From M3007 sp964550795 (lineage in GTDB: Bacteria > Bacteroidota > Bacteroidia > Chitinophagales > Saprospiraceae): a stretch of 64,000 nucleotides of DNA. The stretch's first letter is position 1. Every line of letters begins with the position of its first letter. The notes under the pieces are model-generated. The model searched no databases. It worked only from the letters and a program-made list of their open reading frames with translations, and was not told the DNA's origin. The position numbers and the translations under genes were made by a program. The stretch is taken from NCBI GenBank assembly GCA_964550795.1, contig CAZKBH010000003.1, positions 62,001 through 126,000 on the forward strand, given 5' to 3'. This document shows, in pieces, positions 34,782-43,950 of the stretch.

Positions 34782-36590
34782 ATGAAATGTACAAAACTAC
34801 TTCTATTGCTATTCCTGCCGATACTGCTCCCGGCACAGGACGTATTCATCAAATCCTTCGATAATTTCTTCACAGATCGCGCAAACGCGCTCGAAATCCT
34901 GTCTAATGGGCGCATGGTTTTGGCCGGCACAACCGCCTTCCAAAACAGCAGCCAGCAAAATATGCTGATTGTGATGCTCAATGAAAAAGGCGAAAAAATC
35001 TGGGCCAATACCTATTCCTCCGTCCAACGCACCGAAGCCCAGGACATATTACAAGCCAATGATGGCAACTTATTGGTCGTTTATGATGCATTCAACGCCA
35101 GCGGAGAGGCCAAGGCGAGCTGGATGAAAATCAGTGCGGCCGATGGCGCTGTGTTGTGGAGCCGCCGGGCCGTCCCCAGCAGCCGTTTGCTCAAAATATC
35201 GCCCCTCCAAAACGGCTACTTACTCACCGGCGATTTTGTGATTTCTCCCACCGACCGCGACGCGCTGGCCGTTAAAATCAAGGAAAACGGCGAGGTCGAA
35301 TGGTTCCATATTTTTGGCGAATCAGGCTACGAACAGCTTGGCGGATGCTGGCAAAGTCCTCAGGGATTGATTCATTGTAGCGGATATCATATCGAGACCA
35401 ATGAATCTTACGGCATCTATGCGCGTTTTGATGCGGCGGGAAATTTGCCCGGTTCCGTCAAACGTTACTCCATCGGGACCAACACAGACCTGCTGAGCCG
35501 AATCGCCCCACTCGAAAATGGGGGACTACTTTTTGCTGGTAATTCACAGGGATTTTCAGACGGATTCGCCCGTGCCTGGACGATGACTACCGATCAGGAC
35601 GGAAATCTAAAAACGTCTTTTACCTACGGAATTGCGGGCAAACACATCGGCGTGACCGACATGATTTCACTGCCCGGCGATCAATTCGTGCTGAGTTTAG
35701 GTCGGCCAGCCCCCAGCGGAACTCCGGCTACTTTGATCAAAATAAACGCCGCCAACGACATGCTTTGGCAAAACACCTACAAAGGCGAAGGGACTGGCAA
35801 CATCCTCTGGCAGGTAAAGCAGCACGGCAACGGTTTTGCCACGGTTGGGACCAATACAGTGGGCAACCAAAGCAATTTTCTGCTTGCTAAAACTGACCAA
35901 AATGGCAAATCCGGCGATTGTTGCCCAGCAGCCCCCGGTCTGTTTCGCGAAACGGTGACGCCGGAGCAGACCAGTTACGTCCCGGATGAAACGACCATTT
36001 TTTTGACACAAAATGAAATTGTCACGGCCGCAGAAGCTTCCGCTATTCCCAAAACCATTTGTTTGCCGATTAAAGTTGATTTTGAGCTACAAGACAGCAC
36101 TTTATGTCCAGGAGAATGTACCGAAATTACCCTGCTCGACAACGAGGCCGACGTTACCTATTCGCTTGAAATAGAAGGCGCGGAAGCAACTCCAAATGAT
36201 CCCCTGAAAATCTGCCATACGGATGGCGGTCGCATCGTTGTAACCCGCACGGGCGAGTTCAACAACTGCCCGAACAAACTTTCCAAAATTATAGAAATTG
36301 GCTCAAAAGCGGACGTTTTCCCGAATGCCTTCACCCCAAATGGCGACGGCGCCAACGATATTTTCCGTCCCATTTATCCCTGCGAAGTCCTTTTTTCCAA
36401 CCTCAAAATTTTCTCCCGCTGGGGGGAAATGGTATTCGAAACAAACGAACCCATGGTCGGCTGGGATGGCCGAATTAAGGGTCTGGAAGCGCCCTCGGAT
36501 GTGTATATTTGGTGGGTAGAATACGAGGCCATTCGCTCCGGGGTACAGCAAAAATTTGTAGAAAAAGGAGACGTAACGCTCTTGCGTTAA
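34782..36590 (+). CDS. Secreted protein with gliding-motility-associated C-terminal domain
   Basis: 602 residues. Signal peptide MKCTKLLLLLFLPILLPAQ. Residues about 25-380 form repeated beta-strand units of propeller type (ALEILSNGRMVLAGTTAF, DILQANDGNLLVVYDAF, KISPLQNGYLLTGDF). A short Ig-like segment with paired cysteines (about 425-500) follows, then the C-terminal domain VFPNAFTPNGDGANDIFRP ... FSRWGEMVFETNEP ... WDGRIKG, a type B T9SS signal. It is exported to the surface or medium; function unknown. Confidence 0.88.
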   Translation: MKCTKLLLLLFLPILLPAQDVFIKSFDNFFTDRANALEILSNGRMVLAGTTAFQNSSQQNMLIVMLNEKGEKIWANTYSSVQRTEAQDILQANDGNLLVVYDAFNASGEAKASWMKISAADGAVLWSRRAVPSSRLLKISPLQNGYLLTGDFVISPTDRDALAVKIKENGEVEWFHIFGESGYEQLGGCWQSPQGLIHCSGYHIETNESYGIYARFDAAGNLPGSVKRYSIGTNTDLLSRIAPLENGGLLFAGNSQGFSDGFARAWTMTTDQDGNLKTSFTYGIAGKHIGVTDMISLPGDQFVLSLGRPAPSGTPATLIKINAANDMLWQNTYKGEGTGNILWQVKQHGNGFATVGTNTVGNQSNFLLAKTDQNGKSGDCCPAAPGLFRETVTPEQTSYVPDETTIFLTQNEIVTAAEASAIPKTICLPIKVDFELQDSTLCPGECTEITLLDNEADVTYSLEIEGAEATPNDPLKICHTDGGRIVVTRTGEFNNCPNKLSKIIEIGSKADVFPNAFTPNGDGANDIFRPIYPCEVLFSNLKIFSRWGEMVFETNEPMVGWDGRIKGLEAPSDVYIWWVEYEAIRSGVQQKFVEKGDVTLLR

Positions 36591-36653
36591 CCGCTGCGGG
36601 CAGTCGTACAAGTCTTTGCTTACGCCTATCTTCGCCCGCTCAAACGCTCAAAT

Positions 36654-37421
36654 ATGCACACCCACCAACAAAAAATAGAGGCTTTCGGCCGCCTGCTTAC
36701 CATCATGGACGAACTCCGGGAGCAATGCCCCTGGGATCGCAAACAGACCAATGAAACCCTGCGCAACCTCACCATTGAGGAAACCTACGAACTCGCCGAC
36801 GCAATCCTGTCCAATGATTCCGCCGGGGTCAAAGAGGAAATTGGCGACCTCATGCTCCACATGGTTTTTTACGCCCGCATCGCTTCCGAACAAGGCGACT
36901 GGGACGTAGCCGACGCGCTCCATGCCATCTGCGACAAGCTCATTGCCCGCCATCCGCACATCTACGGCGACGTAAAAGTGGCTGATGAAGCAGAGGTGAA
37001 ACGCAATTGGGAACAGCTCAAATTGAAGGAGGGCAAAACCTCTATCCTCGCCGGAGTCCCTTCCGGGTTGCCTGCCATGGTGAAAGCCTATCGGATGCAG
37101 GAAAAAACCAAACAGGTCGGTTTCGAATGGGAAAATACCGAACAGGTGTGGGCGAAAGTGGAAGAAGAAATGGGCGAATTGAGGGAAAATATCGAAAATA
37201 AAGCCCCGCAAGCCGATATTGAGGAAGAATTTGGGGATGTGCTGTTCTCCCTGGTTAATTACGCACGCTTCATTGGTGTTGACCCGGAAACGGCGCTGGA
37301 ACGGGTGAACCGGAAGTTCAAAACCCGCTTCGAACACATTGAGAAAAAAGCCCCTAAGCCCTTGAAAGACATGACTTTAGCCGAAATGGACGTCTTGTGG
37401 GAAGAAGCAAAAACGCTCTAA
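36654..37421 (+). CDS. mazG: Nucleoside triphosphate pyrophosphohydrolase MazG
   Basis: 255 residues with two all-alpha MazG domains. The first has EETYELADAI with EEIGDLMLHMVF, giving the EExxE ... ExxD metal site; the second has EEEMGELREN and EEEFGDVLFSLVNYARF. It hydrolyses NTPs to NMP and pyrophosphate and removes damaged or excess nucleotides. Convergent with the M50 gene: the two stop codons are adjacent with no base between. Confidence 0.95.
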   Translation: MHTHQQKIEAFGRLLTIMDELREQCPWDRKQTNETLRNLTIEETYELADAILSNDSAGVKEEIGDLMLHMVFYARIASEQGDWDVADALHAICDKLIARHPHIYGDVKVADEAEVKRNWEQLKLKEGKTSILAGVPSGLPAMVKAYRMQEKTKQVGFEWENTEQVWAKVEEEMGELRENIENKAPQADIEEEFGDVLFSLVNYARFIGVDPETALERVNRKFKTRFEHIEKKAPKPLKDMTLAEMDVLWEEAKTL

Positions 37422-38078
37422 TTACCGACGGCTTCTTCGGAATACTCCCGTTAAATTCCAATAAAAAAGCAGCGCGGCCAGGCCTAGCCAAATGTACATC
37501 CAAACCTTTGCCGGGAACAAACCAACCACCTGTTCGTACATCGCCAAATCGCTGCTGGGGCCAACGTTGAAATCTTGAATGATGTACAAGACGGCCGCAA
37601 GTCCGAGGAACATCAGTACATCCTGGTCAAGACGGGTTCTGAGCGCGATGTAAACCAGCACAAGCGCAAAAACCAACAAAATTCCGGTGCTTTGAAAGGA
37701 TTCAAACCAAAGCAGGCCAGCAAAAATCATAAAAACTGCCATCGCTACCAAAGTGCCCTGTGCCAGGCGGTGATGCCTTGCGCCAATTCGGAAAAGTATA
37801 TTTCCCAAAATTGCGCTGCCCAAATATCCTCCCATTAAAATAAAGCCCGGGCTGCCTCCCCGCGTGACCGTATAGCCGCTGCCATCGGGACTAATTTGCA
37901 TGCCTTCTACCGTTCCGCCCGTAAGTATTCCGCCCATTGCATGCCCGAATTCATGCAAAAAAGTGACCAACAAGGTTACCGGATACAACAACAGTGCGCC
38001 AAAAGATCCGCCCATGAATTTGAGCAATACATAGACCAAAAGCATGGCAATCACCCTGAAATGAAGTTTGTTTTGCAT
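37422..38078 (-). CDS. M50B-type membrane metallopeptidase
   Basis: 218 residues with about six membrane helices. The zinc motif HEFGH (His42, Glu43, His46) is in the second helix region. A PGFILMGGYLGSAILGN segment follows, as in the M50B-like (YdcO/peptidase M50-like) family found in many bacteria. It lacks PDZ domains, so it is smaller than RseP. Substrate unknown; intramembrane proteolysis is inferred. The upstream region holds the candidate ncRNA. Confidence 0.85.
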   Translation of the reverse strand: MQNKLHFRVIAMLLVYVLLKFMGGSFGALLLYPVTLLVTFLHEFGHAMGGILTGGTVEGMQISPDGSGYTVTRGGSPGFILMGGYLGSAILGNILFRIGARHHRLAQGTLVAMAVFMIFAGLLWFESFQSTGILLVFALVLVYIALRTRLDQDVLMFLGLAAVLYIIQDFNVGPSSDLAMYEQVVGLFPAKVWMYIWLGLAALLFYWNLTGVFRRSRR

Positions 38079-38130
38079 AAAATGGCTTGTGATATTGTTC
38101 AGACTAAGAAACAGTTTCTAAATCCTAAAC

Positions 38131-38152
38131 AAAAAGACCCGCATTAGCGGGC
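38131..38152. terminator. Hairpin terminator upstream of M50 gene
   Basis: On the minus strand GCCCGC-TAAT-GCGGGT is followed by CTTTTTG, 53 nt before the M50 start. It may end read-through from the ncRNA or act as a leader hairpin for the protease gene. Confidence 0.65.
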
Positions 38153-38273
38153 CTCTTTGCGGGGGGTAAAAAGACAATCGAGCATCCCGATAAACAGGAA
38201 AACCGAGAGGCCAGTGGAGGTTTTTCAAAGGATCCTCAGACCTTGATATTGGAAGCCAAATTTGGCAGTTGTT

Positions 38274-38314
38274 TAAAAAAAATGCCCCTAACCGCGAGCC
38301 TAACCGGAAGGGGC
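38274..38314 (-). terminator. Intrinsic terminator of the candidate ncRNA
   Basis: On the minus strand GCCCCT (with CCG inside) pairs with CGG and AGGGGC; the stem is followed by A and eight U (38275-38282 on the plus strand are A). Confidence 0.75.
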
Positions 38315-38499
38315 AACCATGAGATTATAATAATATGTGACAGGCCGCTGGAGCCGCCGAAGCAGCTACAGACCAGACCACAAATTGGAAACGTAGTTCG
38401 TGGTTGAAACGATTAAAAAGTAGATACTTTAAAATCGGAAATAAAATCGGTTGGGAACGCGATGTCGGCACGAATGCCGGGGATTAAAAGAAAAAGGTT
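38275..38499 (-). ncRNA. Candidate structured non-coding RNA, about 225 nt
   Basis: The segment lies between a complete Bacteroidota promoter (38504-38533) and an intrinsic terminator. On the minus strand it contains CGGCA-UUCG-UGCCG near its 5' end and AGCUGC-UUCG-GCGGCU in the middle, two UUCG tetraloops that would not exist on the other strand. It also has a stem CGATT...AAAGTA/TACTTT...AATCG and a stem CCACGAA/TTTGTGG. No open frame of useful length is present. I see no tmRNA features (no T-arm or CCA-type end), no RNase P P4 core and no SRP loop. It could be a free sRNA, an unusual 6S-like RNA or a long leader of the M50 gene. Confidence 0.65.
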
Positions 38500-38503
38500 A
38501 GCA

Positions 38504-38533
38504 CAAAGATAGAGCGACTACCCTATGTGCCAA
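38504..38533 (-). promoter_or_regulatory. Promoter of candidate ncRNA (TTG-N19-TATCTTTG)
   Basis: On the minus strand TTG (38531-38533) and TATCTTTG (38504-38511) are separated by 19 nt, the ideal spacing. It lies in the 3' flank of the porin gene, about 130 nt after its stop codon, so it should drive a separate transcript. Confidence 0.75.
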
Positions 38534-38662
38534 CCTTTTACAGTAATTTTTAGCGTACTGGTACAAAACTACTACCGAGTACCGTACCATAATTATGGTA
38601 CAAAGTTTGGTTAATCTATTGAAAATGAACAAATTGAAAAACCAATGCTTCAAGTACAATTC

Positions 38663-40117
38663 CTAGAACTTAAACCCGAGCGTGAGCAGGAAATCGTTTG
38701 TGGTCGTTTTTGTGCTGGCTACCGGGGCATTAGCGTAAGGTTGTACGGAACCTAAGCCTCGTCCACGCCTCCAACCCAGATCCAGAAAAAATGCGTCACC
38801 GCGCACCCCTGCACCGGCAGTGAAGGCGGTATTAAAGTCGGTTGCACCATCTTCTGGTTTTCCCAGCAGGTTAAAGCCTCCGCGCAGACGGAAATCATCG
38901 AGCACCAATTCTCCACCAAGGCGCACATTCATGGTCTGCCGATAAGCCCGTTGAATGTCATTATTTACTTCCCGTTCCAAAATTTGGTTGTCTCTGCTCG
39001 CTATATCGGCTGTGAAATTGTAGCGGTTGGCTGCATAATCTACCCATTCCACATCGGCACTCACGAAGCCCATTTTACTGATAACTACTGCAGCACTGGC
39101 ACTGGCCCGCCAGGGCGTGCGCAATTTATAGTCGAACGTCCCGTCCGGAGATTCCAGCACGTCGCCACGGGTTGGACCGTTGCCATCCGTGTAGTCATAA
39201 CTAAAGGTATTGCTGTAAGAGTCTGTCAGGCTCAACGCCGTAGGGGTGTGGAAAGCCGCGCCTAAACGAAAAGATTGGCTCACCTTATAAATCACGCCAA
39301 GTTTGAGGTTGACCCCTACTCCTGAGCTGCGCAAATATTCGGTGTAAACCAGCCTGTCAAAAAAAGGAACCGCGTTTACGTCGGAAGGATCGGTTTCAAT
39401 GTATTGACCCTCAATGCGATAATTGACAAATGGCACCCCAATGGTTGCACCGACCATCAATCGTTCGTCGTAGTTTCCGGCAAAAGAAATGGCCATTTCG
39501 TTCATACGCCCAAAGGTTGTAATGGCCTGCGAACGGTTGACAGTTTCATTCTCAAACCCGGCAAAATCATAGGTCAAATTCTCTTCGGAATCCTGATAAA
39601 TGGCGTTAGCATCTGCAGCCAGATCGCCCCCAAACGGATTGGAAAAACCTGCCTGGTACTCATCAAAAAAACCATTCATGATGGTGCCTGGGGCATTCCC
39701 TTCATAATAGACCACCCGGTTGTAATCTGCCTGGCGATTGTAGCCAATCGCAAAATTGAATGTTTTCCATTTTTTGCCTCCCGGAGTTGTGTTGAACACC
39801 AAGCCAATGTTGTCAAATCCAAATTTGCTTTTATCATCACTGAATGGAGTCTCGCCTTGAAGACTAGCGCTCGTGTTTGCAAAACTAAGGGAAGGGGTCA
39901 ACGTAAGTTCGCTGGAGCGGAAAAGGGCTAGCCCTGCGGGATTTTGGCTAATAGCCCCAAATTCTGCTCCCAACGCACCAAAGGCGTTGCCGGCGCCTAA
40001 GGAACGCGCTGTTCCGCCTGGTTGGAGATAAGAGTAACGCAACACATCGCTCGCATTTTGGGCAAATAGAGGGCCTGCAAAAAGAAGCCCAAGAAATAAA
40101 AAATGTAACTTTTTCAT
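38663..40117 (-). CDS. OmpP1/FadL/TodX-family outer membrane protein
   Basis: 484 residues from ATG 40117. Signal peptide MKKLHFLFLGLLFAGPLFAQ. The N-terminal NASDVLRYSYLQPGGTARSLGAGNAFGALGAEFGAISQNPAGLALF is the family signature with the NPAG motif, followed by a 14-strand-type barrel ending in LTLGFKF with a terminal aromatic residue. FadL-type channels pass hydrophobic molecules through the outer membrane. PorV of T9SS belongs to a related group; PorV is usually shorter, so I do not call it porV. Confidence 0.85.
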   Translation of the reverse strand: MKKLHFLFLGLLFAGPLFAQNASDVLRYSYLQPGGTARSLGAGNAFGALGAEFGAISQNPAGLALFRSSELTLTPSLSFANTSASLQGETPFSDDKSKFGFDNIGLVFNTTPGGKKWKTFNFAIGYNRQADYNRVVYYEGNAPGTIMNGFFDEYQAGFSNPFGGDLAADANAIYQDSEENLTYDFAGFENETVNRSQAITTFGRMNEMAISFAGNYDERLMVGATIGVPFVNYRIEGQYIETDPSDVNAVPFFDRLVYTEYLRSSGVGVNLKLGVIYKVSQSFRLGAAFHTPTALSLTDSYSNTFSYDYTDGNGPTRGDVLESPDGTFDYKLRTPWRASASAAVVISKMGFVSADVEWVDYAANRYNFTADIASRDNQILEREVNNDIQRAYRQTMNVRLGGELVLDDFRLRGGFNLLGKPEDGATDFNTAFTAGAGVRGDAFFLDLGWRRGRGLGSVQPYANAPVASTKTTTNDFLLTLGFKF

Positions 40118-40299
40118 GGTTCGTAAATTTTGAGTTAAAAAGGTTGGTTTTGGGCAAAAAAAGGGCGGAAAAAGGCGACTCGCACCCATTTCCGCCCGTA
40201 TTTATTGGTTACTGATGCCGCGCTTGTGTGTGTCTCGGAACAGGAATAACCGATTCAAAGACATGATGAGCATGAGACACCAGATTAAAAGAGGCGGTG

Positions 40300-41748
40300 T
40301 TAATTGCGACCGCCACGACCACCGCCGCCGCCGCCACTTTTACTGCCACCTCCACCAGAGGACCCTCGGCTGCTGCCCCCAGAACTGCCACCGCTACTGC
40401 GGCTGCTGCCACCACTGTTGGAGCGGATGCTGCTGCCCCCGTCGCTGGAACGGCTCGGACGGCTTTGGATAGAACCACCATCATTGCTATTCGATCTGCT
40501 AGGCCGATCATACGTGCGATCCTCTGAACGACGCGAAGGGCGGCTTTCTTCACGAGCGGGTGCCGTTTCGCTCCGACGTGGGGTGCTTTTCCCACTGCTT
40601 TCATTGCTGCGGCGCGTCGGTGTTTCAGAACGTTGCGGGCGCGTTGTGGGCGTTTCAGAACGCTGTGGCCGAGTCGTTGGTGTTTCAGAGCGCTGTGGCC
40701 GAGTTGCAGGAGTTTCCTCTAAACGACTTGGTTTGGTGCCCTCATCGCTCCGGGGAGTACGTGATTCGAAGTCCCGACCTGAAGGGGTCGTAGTACTCGG
40801 GGTACGTGTGCGGCCAGAAGGCTCTGCATTGGTACCTTCCAAGCGACGGCCACCGTTGTTCGGCGAAACAGTGCTACGATCCGTGGCGATTTTACCGTTT
40901 CCTACAGCTGTGCCTGGTTCAATATCACTCACCGTACGACCAGGTCGGCTGGTGCTTTTTTCGATTACAGGAACGCTGGTTTGACCAGTAGCCAAACGGC
41001 CTTTGTTATCCGCAATCCGGGCATATCCAGGGTTCACCTGCGAACCACCACGACGCGGGCCTGTGTAGGTTTGGGGGGCAAAACCGCCGCCACCGTTGCC
41101 ACCGCCGTTGTTGTTGTCGTAGTAGTAGTGATTGTTTATCCAGGTGTTACCGAAGTGGTTGTGCTGGAAGTAAGGGTTGTAACCGTTCCAAGCCCAGTAC
41201 GGGTCATAGAAGAAGTTGTTAGCCACCCAAGGGTTGTGCCAAGGCCTGTTGAAGGCATAGCAGCTGTTCCAGCCCCAGGAATTCCAGCCGTAAGGGTTGC
41301 CGCCCCAGCCGCCCCAGCCGCCGCCCCAGCCGACATTGCCCCAGGCGTTCCAGCGATTCATGCGGTTCCAGCGACGCCAGGTCCAAAAGTCGTTGTAGTT
41401 GTGGACATAGATGGACGCGCCTGGCGAGAAGAAGGGGTCGTAATTGTACAGATCAACGAAGAAGGGATCGTAATAATCCACCGCTACAGAGCGGCGGTGA
41501 AAACGTCGAACCCGCGAGGAATACTCAAAGGCGTAATCATCCTCCTCGTAATACTCATCTTCATTGTCGTAACGACGAGTGACGTTGTTCGGTTCGTCAT
41601 AAACCTCCGTGTAAACGTTGGCATTGGGCGCTGGAGCGTCCGTAGCCGGGTCATAGTAGAGGTCATCTTGTGCGTTGACTGCAGGTGTGTAAGCTACAGC
41701 GAACAGGCCGACGATTGCCCAAATCAGAGATTTATTTACTTTTTTCAT
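40300..41748 (-). CDS. Secreted W/N/Y-rich, intrinsically disordered protein
   Basis: 482 residues. Signal peptide MKKVNKSLIWAIVGLFAVAYTPAVNAQ. An acidic Y/D/E region comes next, then about 120 residues very rich in Trp, Asn, Tyr, Gly and Phe (about 105-225), then a long Ser/Arg/Thr/Pro-rich part with three exact TRPQRSETPT decamers (about 365-400). The tail is almost only Ser, Gly, Arg and Lys. Aromatic plus basic-serine low complexity resembles matrix or biofilm proteins and proteins that phase-separate. No known domain is seen. The opposite strand is open by base bias only. Confidence 0.75.
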   Translation of the reverse strand: MKKVNKSLIWAIVGLFAVAYTPAVNAQDDLYYDPATDAPAPNANVYTEVYDEPNNVTRRYDNEDEYYEEDDYAFEYSSRVRRFHRRSVAVDYYDPFFVDLYNYDPFFSPGASIYVHNYNDFWTWRRWNRMNRWNAWGNVGWGGGWGGWGGNPYGWNSWGWNSCYAFNRPWHNPWVANNFFYDPYWAWNGYNPYFQHNHFGNTWINNHYYYDNNNGGGNGGGGFAPQTYTGPRRGGSQVNPGYARIADNKGRLATGQTSVPVIEKSTSRPGRTVSDIEPGTAVGNGKIATDRSTVSPNNGGRRLEGTNAEPSGRTRTPSTTTPSGRDFESRTPRSDEGTKPSRLEETPATRPQRSETPTTRPQRSETPTTRPQRSETPTRRSNESSGKSTPRRSETAPAREESRPSRRSEDRTYDRPSRSNSNDGGSIQSRPSRSSDGGSSIRSNSGGSSRSSGGSSGGSSRGSSGGGGSKSGGGGGGRGGRN

Positions 41749-42060
41749 GGCGCGAAAGTGTTTGAAGATTTGCGCGATTTCCGATGCGCTTATTTTCTGG
41801 GTCAAAAATAGGTGCTTCAATCCTGTATTCTTAGTTAAGAGGGCATTAAACTCAATTTTACTCGTGGTTAAACTTGGTTAAAAGCAGTTGTAGGGCACTT
41901 GATTTAGTTAAAATTTTAATTTATTAGTCAAGCCACTCCTATCAAATGCACTTGAAACCATATTTCTGGTTCCAATCTTTGACGTGTTGTTACGCTGCAA
42001 GTTAAACAAGAAAAACCGCTAAACGTTCTACATTTGCTTTTGAAAAGGCCAAACGCTGCC
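41749..42060. promoter_or_regulatory. Divergent intergenic region with one -7 element
   Basis: 312 bases between the disordered-protein gene and the SpoIIM-family gene; A/T-rich, with several GTTAAA/AGTTAAA words. TACATTTG at 42029-42036 is a perfect -7 element 24 nt before the SpoIIM ATG; no TTG lies at the right distance. I see no gene or RNA structure here. Confidence 0.5.
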
Positions 42061-42705
42061 ATGAAAGAAACAAAATTTATTGAGCAAAATCAGGAAAAGT
42101 GGGCAGCGTTTGAGCAAATGCTCCGCGAAGATCACCGCGACCCTGAAAAACTAAATGACCTATTCATTCAGGTCACAGACGACCTTTCTTACGCACGAAC
42201 ATTTTATCCCAACCGCTCGGTTCGGGTCTTTCTAAATTCCCTGGCTCAGCGGGTTTTCCACAATATCTACCGCGGGCGCCGCTTCCCGCTTGGGCGGCTC
42301 CGAATGTTTTGGACCGACGAGCTGCCGCATATCATGTGGGAGTCTCGAAAAGCACTGTTGCTTTCGTTTTCCCTGTTTGCATTAGCCTTCGGAATTGGCG
42401 TGGTGTCCAGCATAATCAACCCCGATTTTGCAAGGATTGTTTTAGGCGACAGCTATGTGGATATGACCCTTGCAAACATAGAAAACGGCGACCCGATGGC
42501 GGTGTACAAAGATTCTGGCCCACTTGGCTCCAGTGCAGGGATAACAGCTAACAACCTGTTTGTGGCTCTCAGAACCGCGATTTTTGGGGTAATTGCCTCG
42601 ATTGGGACGGTTTTTATCATGCTTTACAACGGAATCATGGTGGGTGCCTTTCAGTATTTTTTTGTGGAACAAGGCGTTTTTTGGGATTCCTTTTTGGCAA
42701 TTTGA
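42061..42705 (+). pseudogene. SpoIIM-family membrane protein, N-terminal fragment
   Basis: 214 residues up to a premature TGA at 42703. It has an N-terminal soluble helical part (FIEQNQEKWAAFEQML ... DLSYARTFYPNRSV) followed by membrane helices (ALLLSFSLFALAFGIGVVSSI and ALRTAIFGVIASIGTVFIMLYNGIMVGAFQYFF), typical of the stage II sporulation protein M-like family that Bacteroidota carry next to DUF4129 and MoxR genes. Family members continue directly into a HGSLE-type motif; here the corresponding codons read TGA, Phe, Asn, GSLE. Confidence 0.75.
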
Positions 42706-43928
42706 TTTAACGGATCCTTGGAAATCAGCGCAACCATTATTGCCGGGGCGGCCGGTTTGTAGCCGGGGCTGGACTCTTATTTCCAGGTACTTATCGGCGG
42801 GTTCAGGCATTTCAGATTAGCATGCGCCGTGGGTTGAAGATTTTTATCGGGATTGTCCCGGTCATTATTCTGGCGGGTTTTTTTGAGGGCTTCCTGACCA
42901 GATTCACGGACACTCCAGACTTAATCCGCGCGGCATTCATTTTTACCTCGCTGTTTTTTGTGTTGTGGTACTTCGTCTGGCTGCCCTGGCATAAAGCGCG
43001 AACAGGCGCTTTTCGACAGATACATTTTGACAAAGAACTGCCCCCAAACCGCGAGCAAGTAATTGATTTTCAAAGTATTAAAAATGTCGGAGAAATTATT
43101 TCCGATGCGTTTAGTACCCTTGCAAGGCACCCTCGAACCACGCTCTTGGGGCTTTTTGCCACTACGGCGGCCTTTGCTGTTTGGGGTTTTGGAGGCTCAC
43201 CAAAATCAGCCGCAGACACTTTTATTTACCCAGATACGCCTTCATGGCCCCTGGATATTCTGGCTGGGATTGGTGGATTTTTTGGAAATGAGGCAACCTG
43301 GGGTTTGTTTGTTTTTCAAATATTCCTGCTGGCTGGGGTAGCCGTTGCGGCATTTCGAGCCTTGGAACAGGAAATGGCTGATGGAACACGTACCCCTACT
43401 ACTCCCAGGCGGGCTTTGCTTTCCTGGATTCCTATGTTGGTTTTGATGCCCGGAATTGCCTTGGGCCTACAGTCTTTTTCTGAGATGTATGGGGTTGTTT
43501 TGTCGTGGATTACCTTCCCGTTTCTGGCCCTGTGGGCGGCGGTGATTTATTTTGAAACGCTCAATCCATTGTTGGCGCTCGTCCGCGCATGGAACCTGGT
43601 GAGATTGGGGCCTGCGCTCGGGATTGGCGTATTGACGGGTGCACTTAACTTGTTGTTTTTCATGTTTTTAGAATCGCCCATTTGGGAGATGACGCTGCAG
43701 TTGTTCAGTTGGCTCGTGCCCCCTTCTGAAGGTGCGATGAATGCGTTCAATACCATCGCAATCACTTGTGCCGCAGGCATTTTGATGTATTTGTTCTTCC
43801 TCTTGACCATGCTTTGCGGCGGTCTTCAATATTTCTCTTTTCGGGAAATTGAGGATGCCTCAAGCCTCCGCCAGGACCTGGAAGGGTTGGGACAAACCCG
43901 AAAAATTAGGGGCTTGGCGAGGGAGTAA
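42706..43928 (+). pseudogene. SpoIIM-family membrane protein, C-terminal part after frameshift
   Basis: Reading on past the TGA gives GSLEISATIIAGAAG. Then one missing T at about 42756-42758 shifts the frame: restoring it gives GFVAGAGLLFPGTYRRVQAFQIS directly into MRRGLKIFIGIVPV at 42822. The remaining 368 codons are open: the rest of the SpoIIM domain, then an extra membrane domain of about 250 residues. A free-standing start at ATG 42822 is possible but would give a partial domain. The lesions may be real decay or sequencing errors in this draft assembly. Confidence 0.65.
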
Positions 43929-43950
43929 TGATAAAATGACCAGTATAACC

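Noticed and set aside
38275..38499. tmRNA, RNase P RNA or SRP RNA
   Set aside because: No tRNA-like ends or T-arm, no P4 core sequence and no SRP tetraloop region were found on the transcribed strand.
38663..40117. PorV (T9SS shuttle protein)
   Set aside because: It belongs to the same broad family, but the length and FadL-like signature favour a general OmpP1 transporter; no porU or other por genes are next to it.
40304..41811. Long plus-strand frames opposite the disordered-protein gene
   Set aside because: They are antisense to a strongly biased sequence and encode only low-complexity peptides; the minus strand has a signal peptide and a coherent start.
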